DNA of 64,000 bases from Candidatus Poribacteria bacterium (GCA_028818705.1 JAPPNJ010000090.1:1-64000); one strand, 5' to 3'. Counted from the first letter of the stretch, positions 44,472-53,559 are shown. The notes: generated from the letters alone by a model not told the origin. Made by a program: numbers and translations.

Positions 44472-45260
44472 TTGCAAACCGAGCATTCCCTTAAGATAGA
44501 AATATGCTTCTTCGGTATAACGAGGTAGGTTTTCTGGGTCTTCGACTTCTAATTCTAAGGTCAAGTCGCCTTGGTAGTCCACCGCTTGGAGTGCCTCAAT
44601 AATCTGCTTGAGATTGAGATCACCACGTCCAATGCCGACAGAGACAGTACCGAGATGGTCTTTGAGGTGTACCGCATATAGACGCGAGGCAAATTGACGA
44701 ATTGCGGCGAGCGTATCAACGCCGGACGAGTGGAAATGCCCCGTATCTATACAAACACCGACCCGTTCGTCTGGAATCGCATCTAAAATGGTTTGGAAAT
44801 CTGAGGCTTGTTCAAGGACATTCCCGTGGTGTGGTTCGAGCGTTAACTTGATTTGACTTTCCGGAGGTATGCGCTGCAGTACCTCGCGAACACAGGCAAT
44901 CACTCTATCCAATGCCCCAGGGTCCGTCCTACGTTGCGCACCACTTGTCGTTAGATGTGTTGCGCCAAGTCCTTCGGCGATTTCAACGCATCTGGCAATT
45001 GCGCCTGCGCGTGCGTCAACATCTGCATTGTCTTGTCCTCCCCAACCGGGTGGATAGAGTCCAGCACACTTCATACCAGAGGCGTCAATCTTCGCCTTCA
45101 TACCGCTTATGTCAAATGTGTGTGCGGCATCCACACTCCAGATGAGCGGTCCGTGAATTTCCATGCGTTGATAGCCGATTTGTGGGGCGTATTCCAAAGT
45201 TGCGGCTACCTCGTCTTCAGCGTAGCCTCGGTAACAGATAGAAGCACAGATAATATCCAT
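44466..45260 (-). CDS. sugar phosphate isomerase/epimerase (xylose isomerase-like TIM barrel)
   Basis: The 264-aa product fits the AP-endonuclease-2 superfamily: ICASICYRGY start, KLTLEPHHGN (metal-binding Glu), VGVCIDTGHFHSSG with the conserved DTGH, YAVHLKDHLG and LTLELEVEDPE. These are the metal ligands of inosose dehydratase- or tagatose-epimerase-like enzymes. Substrate unknown. AAGGAG lies 6 bases before the ATG. Convergent with the dioxygenase gene. Confidence 0.9.
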   Translation of the reverse strand: MDIICASICYRGYAEDEVAATLEYAPQIGYQRMEIHGPLIWSVDAAHTFDISGMKAKIDASGMKCAGLYPPGWGGQDNADVDARAGAIARCVEIAEGLGATHLTTSGAQRRTDPGALDRVIACVREVLQRIPPESQIKLTLEPHHGNVLEQASDFQTILDAIPDERVGVCIDTGHFHSSGVDTLAAIRQFASRLYAVHLKDHLGTVSVGIGRGDLNLKQIIEALQAVDYQGDLTLELEVEDPENLPRYTEEAYFYLKGMLGLQL

Positions 45261-45280
45261 ACAGACTCCTTATTCTTTCG

Positions 45281-45332
45281 TTATCAGTACGGGTTGCTTC
45301 GCAACCCTTTCAGTTATCAATTATCAGTAACT
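45281..45332. repeat. dispersed TTATCAGT / GGGTTGC hairpin repeat
   Basis: TTATCAGTAC (45281 on), then a perfect hairpin GGGTTGC-TTC-GCAACCC (45291-45307), then CAGTTATCAATTATCAGTAA. The same building blocks occur at 302-414, 12622-12640 and, as GGGTTC...GAACCC, at 14350-14369. Rest of the gap to 45424 holds no gene. Confidence 0.55.
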
Positions 45333-45424
45333 CGTTTGTGTCAGTAAAAATGTTTTCACGTACCAGATGCTTAACTGATGACTGACGACTATAATTAATC
45401 AGCAAACTTGGAGCGTAGTAAAAA

Positions 45425-45835
45425 ATGATTCAGCAAATCGAAATAACCTTACCCGAATATCGGCGCGGCTTCCATCTCGTCACAGATGAAATTATGAAAT
45501 CGCTCGGTGAACTGCCAAAAGCGGGCATCCTACATCTTTTTATTAAGCATACTTCAGCAGGATTGACCATCAACGAGAACGAAGATCCGGACGTACGCGA
45601 AGATTTTGCGAACAGTTTTGACCGACTCGTCAAGGAGCGCGAGCCGTTCTATCGACACACAATAGAAGGAGACGACGATATGCCAGCGCATATCAAAGCG
45701 TCGCTCGTGGGTTTTACCGTTTCCGTTCCGATTACCGACCATAGCCTCAATTTAGGCGTGTGGCAGGGCATTTATCTATGCGAATTCCGAAATAGGGGTG
45801 GAAGGCGGAACCTCACAGCGACGCTCTATTCTTAG
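45425..45835 (+). CDS. YjbQ/UPF0047 family protein
   Basis: The 136-aa product matches the full length of the YjbQ family: HLFIKHTSAGLTINENEDPDV near 38-58, FYRHTIEGDDDMPAHIKASLVG (His-rich metal-site region) and WQGIYLCEFRNRGGRR near the end. Members can complement a thiamine-phosphate synthase defect and are sometimes annotated as secondary thiamine-phosphate synthase; the native reaction is not settled. Small, cytoplasmic, probably trimeric. No clear ribosome site. Confidence 0.9.
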   Translation: MIQQIEITLPEYRRGFHLVTDEIMKSLGELPKAGILHLFIKHTSAGLTINENEDPDVREDFANSFDRLVKEREPFYRHTIEGDDDMPAHIKASLVGFTVSVPITDHSLNLGVWQGIYLCEFRNRGGRRNLTATLYS

Positions 45836-45901
45836 AAAAGCACACCCAACCATAATAGATTCTACAACTATCAATACACAACATACTGGTGCAGAGGGAC
45901 C

Positions 45902-45922
45902 GGCGAGGTTGGAAACCTCGCC
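45902..45922. repeat. perfect hairpin repeat between convergent genes
   Basis: GGCGAGGTT-GGA-AACCTCGCC is a perfect 9-bp stem with a 3-base loop. It is the central part of the dispersed GTAGGCGAGG-type repeat. Placed between two convergent genes it may work as a bidirectional transcription stop, although no T-run follows. The region 45836-45989 carries no gene. Confidence 0.5.
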
Positions 45923-45989
45923 TACCGCGTGGGGACCATTGCGTTTCCAGTTCATCGAACAGTCTATTTATTCTTATAATTCACTATAA

Positions 45990-47336
45990 TTATACCCACG
46001 ACGACTTCAACTCATGTACCTTCAGCGATGCCAACCTCGCCGTGCCGCCATCGGCATAAATTCCGATGTCTGCCTTACTGAGATCTGGCAGGAAATAGGA
46101 GGTCATTGAGAGTTCACCGGCGTTGCCGAACGCCTCAATAGAGATACGATCGACCAAAATTTGCAAACTGATTTTTCCATATTTTGGTGCAAGCGGACCG
46201 CTTCTTTCAAGGAATGTGAGCTGCTGTTCTGCGACGTCGTAACGGATGTCCTGTCCACGAATGTTGAACCCGACAGCTGCAGCGTCATCCAATGCTATTT
46301 CAGCTCGGATATCGAACAGTTCACCTGTCAATCCAGCAAGTAGATTCTCGCCGGGTTTCAGCGGGAGGTCGCTCCACGCGTGTGTATAGGTGTGGATATT
46401 TTCAATCTCTGCTACCGGCTCGCGATGTAGACGGATTCCCTCTGAAGTCGTCCGAAGGGTTAGTTCACAAGGGAAGCTCATCTGCTGATTAAAGGGCATA
46501 TCGGGAGGTTTACTGCCGCTCATCCAAGCAATTTGGATGCGTCTTCCATCGGATTCGGGGACATCGCTCCACGTTTGTGCTGCATAAAAGTTGGCACCCT
46601 GATCTGAACGATGTGCGTCTCCCTCCGGCGTAAAGGTTGTCCCATCAAAACTACCGACGTAATACTTTCCGGCGGCACCCCAGAAAACCCATTTGGTATT
46701 ATCGGGATTACCGTCAACAGGAAGCTCGAAGATATCGGGACACTCCGTATCGGGGATTTGGAGGTCGGACAGTCGGGTCCATTCCTTAAGGTTTGTCGAA
46801 CCGAACAGGGCATAGTCATTTTGGTCGAGGTAGAGTGCCATCACCCATTTTTGTGTAGATTCATGCCAGATGACCTTCGGGTCGCGGTTGCTGCCGACGA
46901 TATGCTCAATGACAGGATTGCCTTCATATTTTGTCCAACTTTGCCCTCGGTCGTTGCTGTAGGCGATGCTTTGGGTAAATGGGACTTCTTTCGGTGCGTG
47001 GCTGCCAGCGGATGTATAGAAATTGACGAGGACTGACTCGTCGCCAGTTTGGAAACCACCGGTATTGTTCCAATCTACGACCCCAGAGCCGGAGAAGATT
47101 GTGCCGAGTTCATCAGGATGAAGGGCGTGTGGGAGCTGCTTCCAGTGGACGAGGTCTCGACTGATAGCATGACCCCATGTCATGTTGCCCCAATCGATGC
47201 CGAATGGATTGTGCTGGAAAAAGAGATGATATTCGCCTTTATAGTAAATTAAACCGTTCGGATCATTGGTCCAGTTGGTTTTCGGTGTGAAATGGAACTG
47301 CGGACGATATGTTTCCTTATAAGCTGTTTGGATCAT
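45990..47336 (-). CDS. GH32 glycoside hydrolase (levanase/invertase-type)
   Basis: The 448-aa product has the GH32 catalytic triad: nucleophile Asp25 in WTNDPNG, Asp152 in RDPK and acid/base Glu198 in ECPD. The N-terminal five-bladed propeller (to about residue 300) and C-terminal beta-sandwich are both present. There is no signal peptide, so hydrolysis of fructosides (sucrose, levan or inulin oligomers, or their phosphates) would occur in the cytoplasm. AAGGAAA precedes the ATG. No transporter lies next to it. Confidence 0.93.
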   Translation of the reverse strand: MIQTAYKETYRPQFHFTPKTNWTNDPNGLIYYKGEYHLFFQHNPFGIDWGNMTWGHAISRDLVHWKQLPHALHPDELGTIFSGSGVVDWNNTGGFQTGDESVLVNFYTSAGSHAPKEVPFTQSIAYSNDRGQSWTKYEGNPVIEHIVGSNRDPKVIWHESTQKWVMALYLDQNDYALFGSTNLKEWTRLSDLQIPDTECPDIFELPVDGNPDNTKWVFWGAAGKYYVGSFDGTTFTPEGDAHRSDQGANFYAAQTWSDVPESDGRRIQIAWMSGSKPPDMPFNQQMSFPCELTLRTTSEGIRLHREPVAEIENIHTYTHAWSDLPLKPGENLLAGLTGELFDIRAEIALDDAAAVGFNIRGQDIRYDVAEQQLTFLERSGPLAPKYGKISLQILVDRISIEAFGNAGELSMTSYFLPDLSKADIGIYADGGTARLASLKVHELKSSWV

Positions 47337-47453
47337 TAACGATTTCCTTTCCCTTTCAAGAGTTGCAAGGAGCGATTCACTATTTCTTTCTTTTGTATAC
47401 TATTCTATACAGATACCTTATTTTGTCAAGTTTGGAGAGAAAGACCGGTGCAG

Positions 47454-47495
47454 AATGTAAAGCTAAGACAAGTTATGCTTTCGTAGCATAACTTG
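47454..47495 (+). repeat. palindromic repeat, intergenic copy
   Basis: AATGTAAAGCTAAGACAA (47454-47471) is identical to the start of the in-frame element of the ABC ATPase gene. It is followed by the hairpin AGTTATGCT-TTCGT-AGCATAACT. The inner hairpin differs from the other copy. It lies in the gap before the peptidase E gene. Confidence 0.7.
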
Positions 47496-47530
47496 GAAAC
47501 AGCACCTAACCAATATTCGGAGATGATTTG

Positions 47531-48280
47531 GTGAAAACAACACGGAAAATTGTTGCAATCGGCGGTGGAGAGCTTAGAACGCTGGAAACTACCGAAATCG
47601 ACAAACGCATTATTGCGTTAACCGGCAAAAGACGACCTACGGCACTTTTTATTCCGACTGCCAGTGGCGATGCTGCTGGATATGTAGAAACCTTTGAGGC
47701 GTGTTATGGCAAGGAATTCGGGTGTCAAACGCGCACTCTTAACTTGATTCAAAGTCCACCCGCGTTTGAACAGATGGCAGCGTTGGTTTTGGACTCAGAC
47801 CTAATTTATGTCGGTGGTGGAAATACCTACAGGATGATGAAAATATGGCGGCGGTTGGGATTGGATAGTGTCTTAGCGGAGGCTGCATCCCGTGGCATCG
47901 TTCTGTCTGGTCTCAGCGCAGGTGCGATTTGCTGGTTCAAATACGGGCACAGTGATTCCCGCTCCTTCTCCAACAACGTAGAATGGAGCTATATTCGGGT
48001 CAGTGGGTTAGGACTTATCAACGCTGTATATTGTCCTCACTACCACAGTGAGAACCGGGAAGACGCCTTTTCGCAGATGATTGCAAAACGGGGTGGTATC
48101 GGGATTGCCTGTGACAACAATGCAGCGATTGAGATTGTTGGAGATTATTATCGCGTGCTTACCTCTACCCCGGACGCAAAAGCATACAAACTCTTCAAAC
48201 GCAAGGGATGTGTGGTTGTAGTGGAATTGCTCCAAGACAGCGAGTATACCCCTTTAACCAATCTCTTGAGACGAAAATAA
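47531..48280 (+). CDS. peptidase E-like serine peptidase (family S51)
   Basis: The 249-aa product (GTG 47531, TTG one codon upstream as the alternative) has the class I glutaminase-like fold of S51: AIGGGE at the start, IYVGGGNTYRMM, and the nucleophile Ser in LSGLSAGAICWF. The relatives are peptidase E (Asp-X dipeptidase) and cyanophycinase. His in YCPHYH fits the catalytic partner. No signal peptide; cytoplasmic dipeptide or isopeptide hydrolysis is expected. Confidence 0.88.
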   Translation: MKTTRKIVAIGGGELRTLETTEIDKRIIALTGKRRPTALFIPTASGDAAGYVETFEACYGKEFGCQTRTLNLIQSPPAFEQMAALVLDSDLIYVGGGNTYRMMKIWRRLGLDSVLAEAASRGIVLSGLSAGAICWFKYGHSDSRSFSNNVEWSYIRVSGLGLINAVYCPHYHSENREDAFSQMIAKRGGIGIACDNNAAIEIVGDYYRVLTSTPDAKAYKLFKRKGCVVVVELLQDSEYTPLTNLLRRK

Positions 48281-48351
48281 TATCAGATTTCTTTTGAGTT
48301 GTAAGGGCGAATTTCCGTATCTATCTTATATCTGACGATAAAGCCTGTGAG

Positions 48352-48498
48352 TCAGTACATGAATTCACGTGTCAGATTACGGAGAACATCTACAAAGATC
48401 CTCTCTGTTTCCTTTTCGCCTTTTTTGTATGTGAAGCTGGCGTTGATCACAACCTCAATTTCATCGCTCGACTTGAAGAGTTCATTATACTTAAAGTT
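48352..48498 (-). other. open, coding-like continuation of the neighbouring gene after an in-frame TGA
   Basis: Directly after the TGA (48501-48499) that ends the secreted-protein gene, the same frame stays open for 48 codons to a TGA at 48354-48352. The translation (NFKYNELFKSSDEIEVV and later KETERIFVDVLRNLTREFMY) is amphipathic and looks like true protein sequence. A nonsense mutation in a formerly longer gene is the simplest reading. Readthrough or recoding is possible but has no supporting motif here. Confidence 0.45.
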
Positions 48499-49344
48499 TC
48501 AATCAAAAAAATATGGAGACGCACTGGGATCCAAAGGTTTGGCAACTTCAAACTTGCCGGTCATCGATTTACGCGTCAAGACGATAATCCCATAAGAACT
48601 GTGTGTGCCTTGTGTTACCCAATACGCTTCATCCACCAAGACATCTTCAATACCGTCATTGTTAAAGTCGGCACGCACGATTTCCTGCAATGATTGCACC
48701 AGACCCGCGTCCGCTATCTCCAAAACATGTTCAGTTTTTTTTCTGACCACCAGCTCCCCAGTCTCTATCTTTTGCTGATACGTCGTTTGTAAATCTTTTG
48801 CGAACTCTTGACGGCTTTTGTACTCGCCAATATGCGGAAACAGCGAAAATGGGAGCAACTCTACATTCACAATGCCAACTTCGGCGTCTGTGATAAAACT
48901 TTCTTCGGGAACAGACGCTATTTCAAGTGCCTTTAACAAGGCGCAAGGATACTTGAAAAATGATGAAAGTTTTCTCTCCATATTATTCGCTGGTAAATAG
49001 CCGCGTTTCAGTGCAGCATCATATCCCCGACACGTCCGCACTTCAATCTCGTCGCCCTTTTTTTTCCAGAGTCTGACACTCTCAATACCCTCATTCTCGC
49101 CAAAACTTACAGGCAGATCCCGAAGTCCTTCAATCTCAGACTTAGCAATAGATTTCACTTCCGTCCCATCCGCAAACTTTATGCTCTCCCTGAGGTGAAA
49201 GATAACTTCAGAATCCCGCGGCGCTTTCTCAACCGATGATGATTCTTGGGCTTCAACAAATTGATAACAAAAAATAAAAAGCAGTAGACACAGGATGCTA
49301 CAAAAAAGGTTCATTCGGCTACTTATTTTCGAGGGGGATATCAT
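48499..49344 (-). CDS. secreted protein of unknown function, probably truncated by a stop codon
   Basis: ATG 49344 (or 49347) follows AAAAAGGAG; product about 281 aa. A signal peptide (LFCSILCLLLFIFCYQFVEAQES) is followed by a domain I do not recognise. Near residue 235 is DFNNDGIEDVLVDEAYW, a calcium-binding FG-GAP/EF-hand-like loop. The gene ends at a TGA after SPYFFD, yet the frame goes on in a coding-like manner for 48 codons. It stands at the left edge of the selenoprotein/sigma-factor cluster but on the opposite strand. Confidence 0.6.
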   Translation of the reverse strand: MISPSKISSRMNLFCSILCLLLFIFCYQFVEAQESSSVEKAPRDSEVIFHLRESIKFADGTEVKSIAKSEIEGLRDLPVSFGENEGIESVRLWKKKGDEIEVRTCRGYDAALKRGYLPANNMERKLSSFFKYPCALLKALEIASVPEESFITDAEVGIVNVELLPFSLFPHIGEYKSRQEFAKDLQTTYQQKIETGELVVRKKTEHVLEIADAGLVQSLQEIVRADFNNDGIEDVLVDEAYWVTQGTHSSYGIIVLTRKSMTGKFEVAKPLDPSASPYFFD

Positions 49345-49654
49345 CATTAACTCCTTTTTCACTCGGGGTGTCCTTCATACAATCTGAACACGGCGTCCAC
49401 CAGATAAACTCATGATTATAATCAGGAACCGTTGGGAAATATGGGGCGGGACGCAACTTATTGTAAAGTTTTGGATCAAAGATAACAAAGCCAAATCTGA
49501 AATACTCATATTTATATCTTGTCAGCGGTTTCGTCCAATTTCGTTTTACGCAGCAGACGTATTCTACGGTGCCCAAAACGCGCTGGATCAGGATGGCATT
49601 AGAATTCCTTTCCTTGAATCTGTAAATTATACACGACACTCTGATGAAATTCAA
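49319..49654 (-). CDS. hypothetical 111-residue protein, possibly a gene remnant
   Basis: The frame has TTG 49654 or a GTG five codons later as start; neither has a good ribosome site. The composition (KYEYFRFGFVIFDPKLYNKL, then YNHEFIWWTPCSDC) is protein-like and rich in aromatic residues, with three further Cys. No membrane segment or known motif. It overlaps the start of the next gene by 26 bases, so translational coupling is possible. It may also be the 3' remainder of a degraded gene. Confidence 0.35.
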   Translation of the reverse strand: MNFIRVSCIIYRFKERNSNAILIQRVLGTVEYVCCVKRNWTKPLTRYKYEYFRFGFVIFDPKLYNKLRPAPYFPTVPDYNHEFIWWTPCSDCMKDTPSEKGVNDDIPLENK

Positions 49655-49759
49655 GTTTCTCTTTGTATGAATTCCTTCACATGAGGTTGCAATAAAAAGT
49701 TCTCTTTATGTATAGGCATGCTGGTATTTATGAGATCGGCTCTAAGTTTGCTAATCTTT

Positions 49760-49803
49760 GCAGAATTAGGCAACCGTTTTGTCCTTTACCCGCGTCACTA
49801 TAC
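49760..49803 (+). promoter_or_regulatory. ECF-sigma-type promoter motif 1 (before LamG-2)
   Basis: GCAACC (49770-49775), 17 bases, CGTC (49793-49796) in the context CGTCACTATA; TGCAGAATTAG precedes the -35. Start codon at 49867. Very similar to motifs 2 and 4. Confidence 0.6.
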
Positions 49804-49866
49804 ATTAATACGATATTTGTGGAACAAATTTCAAAAAATGCCATAGATTTTATAGGAGAACAAAAC

Positions 49867-50685
49867 ATGTTACGAGTGTTTGTTAGGGTCACTTTGGTGA
49901 GTGTTATTCTACTATTGGTAGTGCCTTCCGTTAATGCGGGACTGGATGAGGGACTCGTCTTTTATCTAACTTTTGATAACGTGAAGGACCAGACGATTAA
50001 TGATGAGTCCGGGAATGGTCTTGACGCAGAGATAGTTGAGAATGCTGAGGTTGTCAAAGGTAAATATGGAGATGCGATCCATATTACGGATCGCGGAGGG
50101 GACTGCGTCAATATTCCTGCTCAGGAGAAACTGAAAGTTGTCGGTGAAATTACGATGACACTCTGGGTTTATTATCAAAGAACATGGAGAGGTCAGAGAA
50201 TGGGTTGGATCGATAAAGACTGCCATACGGCGGGTTGGGATATCTGTTACGGTATTGCCAGTGCTGATAACGGTAGTGGACCAACAGCCATATTGCTTTT
50301 AGGTTCTCGAGATAAACAAGGGAAAGTGAAGCGTCATGATTTCATCAGTCCACATGAAATGGACGAGAAGAAATGGCATCATGTTGCCGGAAGTTACGAT
50401 GGCGAAACGATGAAAATTTATATAGATGGTAAAGTCATAGGAGAAGAGAAGAAGAAATTCGATTTCGTTGGCAACAATGACTCAGACGTTCGGATCGGAT
50501 GTTTAAAAGATAAACCACATGTTACATTCGTCAACGGCTCTATTGACGAAGCTGCAGTCTGGCGGCGGGCACTGAGTGATGACGAAATCAAACAAGCAAT
50601 GTTGGGAAACTTTCTCGCGGTTTCACCGAGTGATAAAGTGACGACGACTTGGGCAGATACGAAAATGAGAGCGATTGCTCCTTAG
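49867..50685 (+). CDS. secreted LamG-domain protein (LamG-2)
   Basis: ATG 49867 has AGGAG upstream; the frame is open further 5' but that part is the promoter repeat. The product is 272 aa with a signal peptide (cleavage near VNA-GLDE) and one LamG/concanavalin-like domain: VFYLTFDNVKDQ, SGNGLDAEI, KWHHVAGSYDG, MKIYIDGKV and the final helix-like SDDEIKQAML. It probably binds a surface or extracellular glycan. The C-terminus contains LAVSPSDKVTTTWADTK, the tag-like motif shared with LamG-1, the TolB-like protein and LamG-3. It is the first gene of the cluster with the ECF-type promoter motif. Confidence 0.87.
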   Translation: MLRVFVRVTLVSVILLLVVPSVNAGLDEGLVFYLTFDNVKDQTINDESGNGLDAEIVENAEVVKGKYGDAIHITDRGGDCVNIPAQEKLKVVGEITMTLWVYYQRTWRGQRMGWIDKDCHTAGWDICYGIASADNGSGPTAILLLGSRDKQGKVKRHDFISPHEMDEKKWHHVAGSYDGETMKIYIDGKVIGEEKKKFDFVGNNDSDVRIGCLKDKPHVTFVNGSIDEAAVWRRALSDDEIKQAMLGNFLAVSPSDKVTTTWADTKMRAIAP

Positions 50686-50698
50686 TATGTGCGCTTTT

Positions 50699-50743
50699 GC
50701 AGAATTAGGCAACCGTTCTGCTTCTTAACCGCGTCACTATATA
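50699..50743 (+). promoter_or_regulatory. ECF-sigma-type promoter motif 2 (before the TolB-like gene)
   Basis: GCAACC (50710-50715), 17 bases, CGTC (50733-50736), again followed by ACTATA and preceded by TGCAGAATTAG. It drives the TolB-like gene (start 50797) and presumably selenoprotein A, which follows after 12 bases. Confidence 0.6.
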
Positions 50744-50796
50744 TTGATACAAGTAAACATCAAAACTTATCACACATCTATAGGGGAAAAGCAGTT

Positions 50797-51816
50797 ATGA
50801 AAGATTGTACGAAGTTTATTATATTCAGCTACACCCTTAGCGCGCTATTTGTGTTCAGCGGAACTTCCGCGGTGTGGGCACAAGCCTCAGGCACATCGGA
50901 AATCGCGTTTACATCAAAATGGGATGGCAACGCCGAAATCTACAGCATGAACGCCGATGGGAGTGATCAAGTTAATTTGACTATGCATCGGGCAGAAGAT
51001 TACGATCCGGCCTGGTCGCCAGATGGAAAGCAGATACTTTTCAGTTCCAATCGCGGGAAAGGAGTCTTTGATTTATACGTGATGGATGCAGACGGTGCAA
51101 ATGTCCAGAAGGTGTTTACAAACAGCAAATATAGAAGGTACCCCGACTGGTCGCCTGACGGCAAAAAGATTGTTTATGCACAAGGAGACCCGCGACTGGC
51201 AAAGTTATTATTCGGATTCCGATTCGTGCCATCAACCCAACTTACACTTTATACTGCTACAATAAATGGGGGATCCGTTGAGAAATTGACAGACGGTTCT
51301 AATCCAAGTTGGTCCCCTGATGGCCGGGCGATAGCCTTTGAAGTGCGCGGTCGCCAAGGTCTACCCTTAGGAATTTTCGACCTGCAGGCACGCACCAAAA
51401 AGACACTTCTCTCAAGGGAGATGCCGCGGATAATTGAACCGAGCTGGTCCCCAGGTGGTGACAAAATCGCCTTTGCCGAAATCGATGGGGGTTTTAATGC
51501 ACAAGGCTTTCTTTCGGTTCAGAGATCGACAATCTATGTTGCGAAGGGTGATGGCACAAGTCTTCATCAGATTACCAAAAATGAAGAAAAATTCGCCTCT
51601 AATCCCACATGGTCTCCAGAGGGCAACGAAATCATTTACAGCAATGCCAGTGGTCGTCACCAACTCTACAAAACAGATGTGAAAGGTGGCAACACAATAC
51701 AATTGACGCACGAGGGAAGTAATCATTGGCCGGATTGGTTTAATCCAACGACCTTAAGCGTTTCGCCTTCGGTGAAATCGTTAACCACGATGTGGGGAAA
51801 ATTAAAGCAGAATTAA
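50797..51816 (+). CDS. secreted TolB-like beta-propeller (PD40 repeats) protein
   Basis: From ATG 50797 (AGGGGAA upstream) the product is 339 aa. The signal peptide ends near AVWAQA. The rest is a beta-propeller of about six WD40-like PD40 units, each with a version of PxWSPDGKxIxFxSxR (for example DPAWSPDGKQILF, YPDWSPDGKKIVY, NPTWSPEGNEIIY). TolB-type propellers bind proteins in the periplasm; no protease or amidase domain is attached. The C-terminus reads TLSVSPSVKSLTTMWGKLK, the tag also found on the LamG proteins. Operon with the downstream selenoprotein A (12-bp gap). Confidence 0.88.
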   Translation: MKDCTKFIIFSYTLSALFVFSGTSAVWAQASGTSEIAFTSKWDGNAEIYSMNADGSDQVNLTMHRAEDYDPAWSPDGKQILFSSNRGKGVFDLYVMDADGANVQKVFTNSKYRRYPDWSPDGKKIVYAQGDPRLAKLLFGFRFVPSTQLTLYTATINGGSVEKLTDGSNPSWSPDGRAIAFEVRGRQGLPLGIFDLQARTKKTLLSREMPRIIEPSWSPGGDKIAFAEIDGGFNAQGFLSVQRSTIYVAKGDGTSLHQITKNEEKFASNPTWSPEGNEIIYSNASGRHQLYKTDVKGGNTIQLTHEGSNHWPDWFNPTTLSVSPSVKSLTTMWGKLKQN

Positions 51817-51828
51817 AGGAGACCGAAA

Positions 51829-53487
51829 ATGAAAACTTTAACTATTGGGTTTCTCATCTTTGTAATGATGAGTGCCCAACTGAACGCTGACAACCATTCA
51901 GTGACTCATAACAAAATTACACTCAGCCTTGACAGCACATCAGACGTGTTGCTCAAAGGCTTCATTGCTCCCATTGAATATACACAATACAACTTCCATG
52001 TGGAGTGGGATGCGTTGGCGAACTTCACAGTGGCTGAACCTAAGAAGCAGTATTCTGCATCGATTTTTCGTGCTTTTTTGCCAGACAAAGCGGTTGCGGT
52101 TGGCGATCTCTGGCAAGTCGAAGAGGAAGGTGCGTTAGCACTGTTGAGGCAGCTTAACCCGAATCCGAGGTTTAATCTGGATATCAATAATGGAGATTCT
52201 TATGGCTTATGGGCATGTCTACGCGCTTACAATGATGCGTTTGCTGAAATTGTGTTCCGCATCCATGCTGAATTTGTTCTAAATGATGGTCGGTTTACTC
52301 CGTCTCAGTTTAAAGGACATCTTGTTATTGATCGGATTAGCGAGAAAGTTGCCTCCTTCAAAATGTACGTCCCTGAAGGTATAGTGAATTTTGATGTTGG
52401 ACGAGACAGTACCAGAAAGATAGACATCGGTTTCTGTCCGCAAATAGAACTCCATACTGAGACACAGGCAGTTTTATCGGACACTGACGTTGTGGCATCC
52501 ATCACGCAAGAAGAAGCTGAACGCAAGATGATATTACGTTTTTACAAATCGCAGCAAATCAACTGGGTGTCGTTAGAAGAGGCGTTGGAAATGATGCAGG
52601 CACAACAGAAACCCGTTCATGCGATTTCGATAGATGGTCCGCTTGCCGATGAGTCGTGCTGAGGGAGCGGCAAAAGCCTGAGGGCAGTTGTCCTCTCTGA
52701 CGACCAAAATATTGAATTCTTGAACGAAAATTTTATCAATACATGGGTACCGAATTCCGAATTAGGGCGGGTCCCAAGTTTATTGGAACCGATCGCCAAG
52801 AGACGCGAGCGTGAAGGTAAAACCTTTGACACAAGCCATGCTTTAGCACAAGCAATCATGAAAGGGTGGAAGAAAGGTTCTCCGGCAGACTCTTTGGTAA
52901 TCTCACCGGAATTTGAACTGATGGGTAGACAACCCGTTAATGAATTGCTTTTCAGTAGAAACACATCAGCGCGTTATCTGATGTTCCTTCAGGAATCTTT
53001 AACAGGGAAACTGCCCGGATTGGTTGATGATACCTCAAGACCAGAACCTATCAACTCGGATCCTGTATTAAGGAACTTGTATGTCGTGCTCAATAATACC
53101 CGCTCTTCACAGGAAGTACTCGGTGTCTTTCAGACGCCAGAAGGAGGGCATCAGGATTATACCGTTGTTAATATTGATGCAACAGCGTTTGAAAATGGCG
53201 GGATGCTTACGATTGAGGTCTCAGTCGGGCATGCCGAGGCAGCTGGTTCGTTTGATCTGTTCGATGGTGATAGTGAACTCCCAACGAGAGGCGCGCCAGA
53301 GAACGCGCTTGCCTCAGCATGGAGTGTTTCACCGGGTGGAACACGGAAAATCACCTATATCTTCGAGCGAGGTCAACACTTTAAATTGGGTGCTACCGGT
53401 GATTGGTTCAGCAAAAAGGGGAGCACCAATGCTTTTCTGGCTAACATTTCTGTGGAATCTATGTTGGAAGAAGAGAATGGACATTAA
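51829..53487 (+). CDS. secreted thioredoxin-like selenoprotein A (in-frame TGA read as Sec278)
   Basis: AAAGGAG precedes ATG 51829. Codon 278 is TGA (52660-52662), but the frame stays open and similar to its paralogue up to 53487, giving 552 aa. Domains: signal peptide (cleavage near LNA-DNHS), an unrecognised region 25-250, a thioredoxin-like domain (about 262-400), and a C-terminal domain (420-545) shared with selenoprotein B and the first ECF sigma. Around the TGA it reads ADESC-U-GSGKSLRAVVLSD, then EFLNENFINTW, which fits the thioredoxin_7 pattern with U at the first cysteine of CxxC and Gly at the second; Cys277 may be the resolving thiol. A SECIS-like hairpin follows. Periplasmic redox function is inferred. 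Confidence 0.82.
52660..52695 (+). promoter_or_regulatory. UGA and putative bacterial SECIS of selenoprotein A
   Basis: The TGA is followed, 18 bases on, by the stem GAGG/CCTC (52680-52683 and 52692-52695) with an 8-base loop GCAGTTGT starting with G. Distance (loop begins at base 22 after UGA), a short stem and a G in the first two loop bases meet the loose bacterial SECIS rules. The hairpin is identical in the paralogue. Confidence 0.65.
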
Positions 53488-53512
53488 AAACGAGTTTTTT
53501 GTGATTTTTTCT

Positions 53513-53559
53513 ACAGAATTTGGTAACCGTTTTGTCTGTCATCGGTATCGTTATATATT
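53513..53559 (+). promoter_or_regulatory. degenerate ECF-type promoter motif 3 (before selenoprotein B)
   Basis: TACAGAATTTGGTAACCGTT (53512-53531) aligns without gaps to motifs 1 and 2, with GTAACC as -35, but the -10 position reads TATC instead of CGTC, followed by a shared TATATATTGAT. Start codon at 53647. Confidence 0.4.

Noticed and set aside
25441..45922. GTAGGAG-type repeats as a degenerate CRISPR
   Set aside because: Copies are singly dispersed over tens of kb, without regular spacers or cas genes, and some lie inside coding sequence.
48499..48501. TGA of the secreted-protein gene as a third selenocysteine codon
   Set aside because: No neighbouring Cys, no redox-type motif and no convincing hairpin at the right distance; nonsense mutation is simpler.
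49708..49866. N-terminal extension of LamG-2 (and the similar one of the TolB-like gene, 50689-50796)
   Set aside because: These codons are the translated promoter motif and leader. Good ribosome sites and signal peptides mark starts at 49867 and 50797.
51829..52662. Selenoprotein A as a 277-residue protein ending at TGA, with an independent gene beginning at the TTG at 52720
   Set aside because: The two parts are in the same frame, the thioredoxin-like domain spans the TGA, and the tandem paralogue has the same TGA with the same continuation. A single Sec-containing protein explains all of this.
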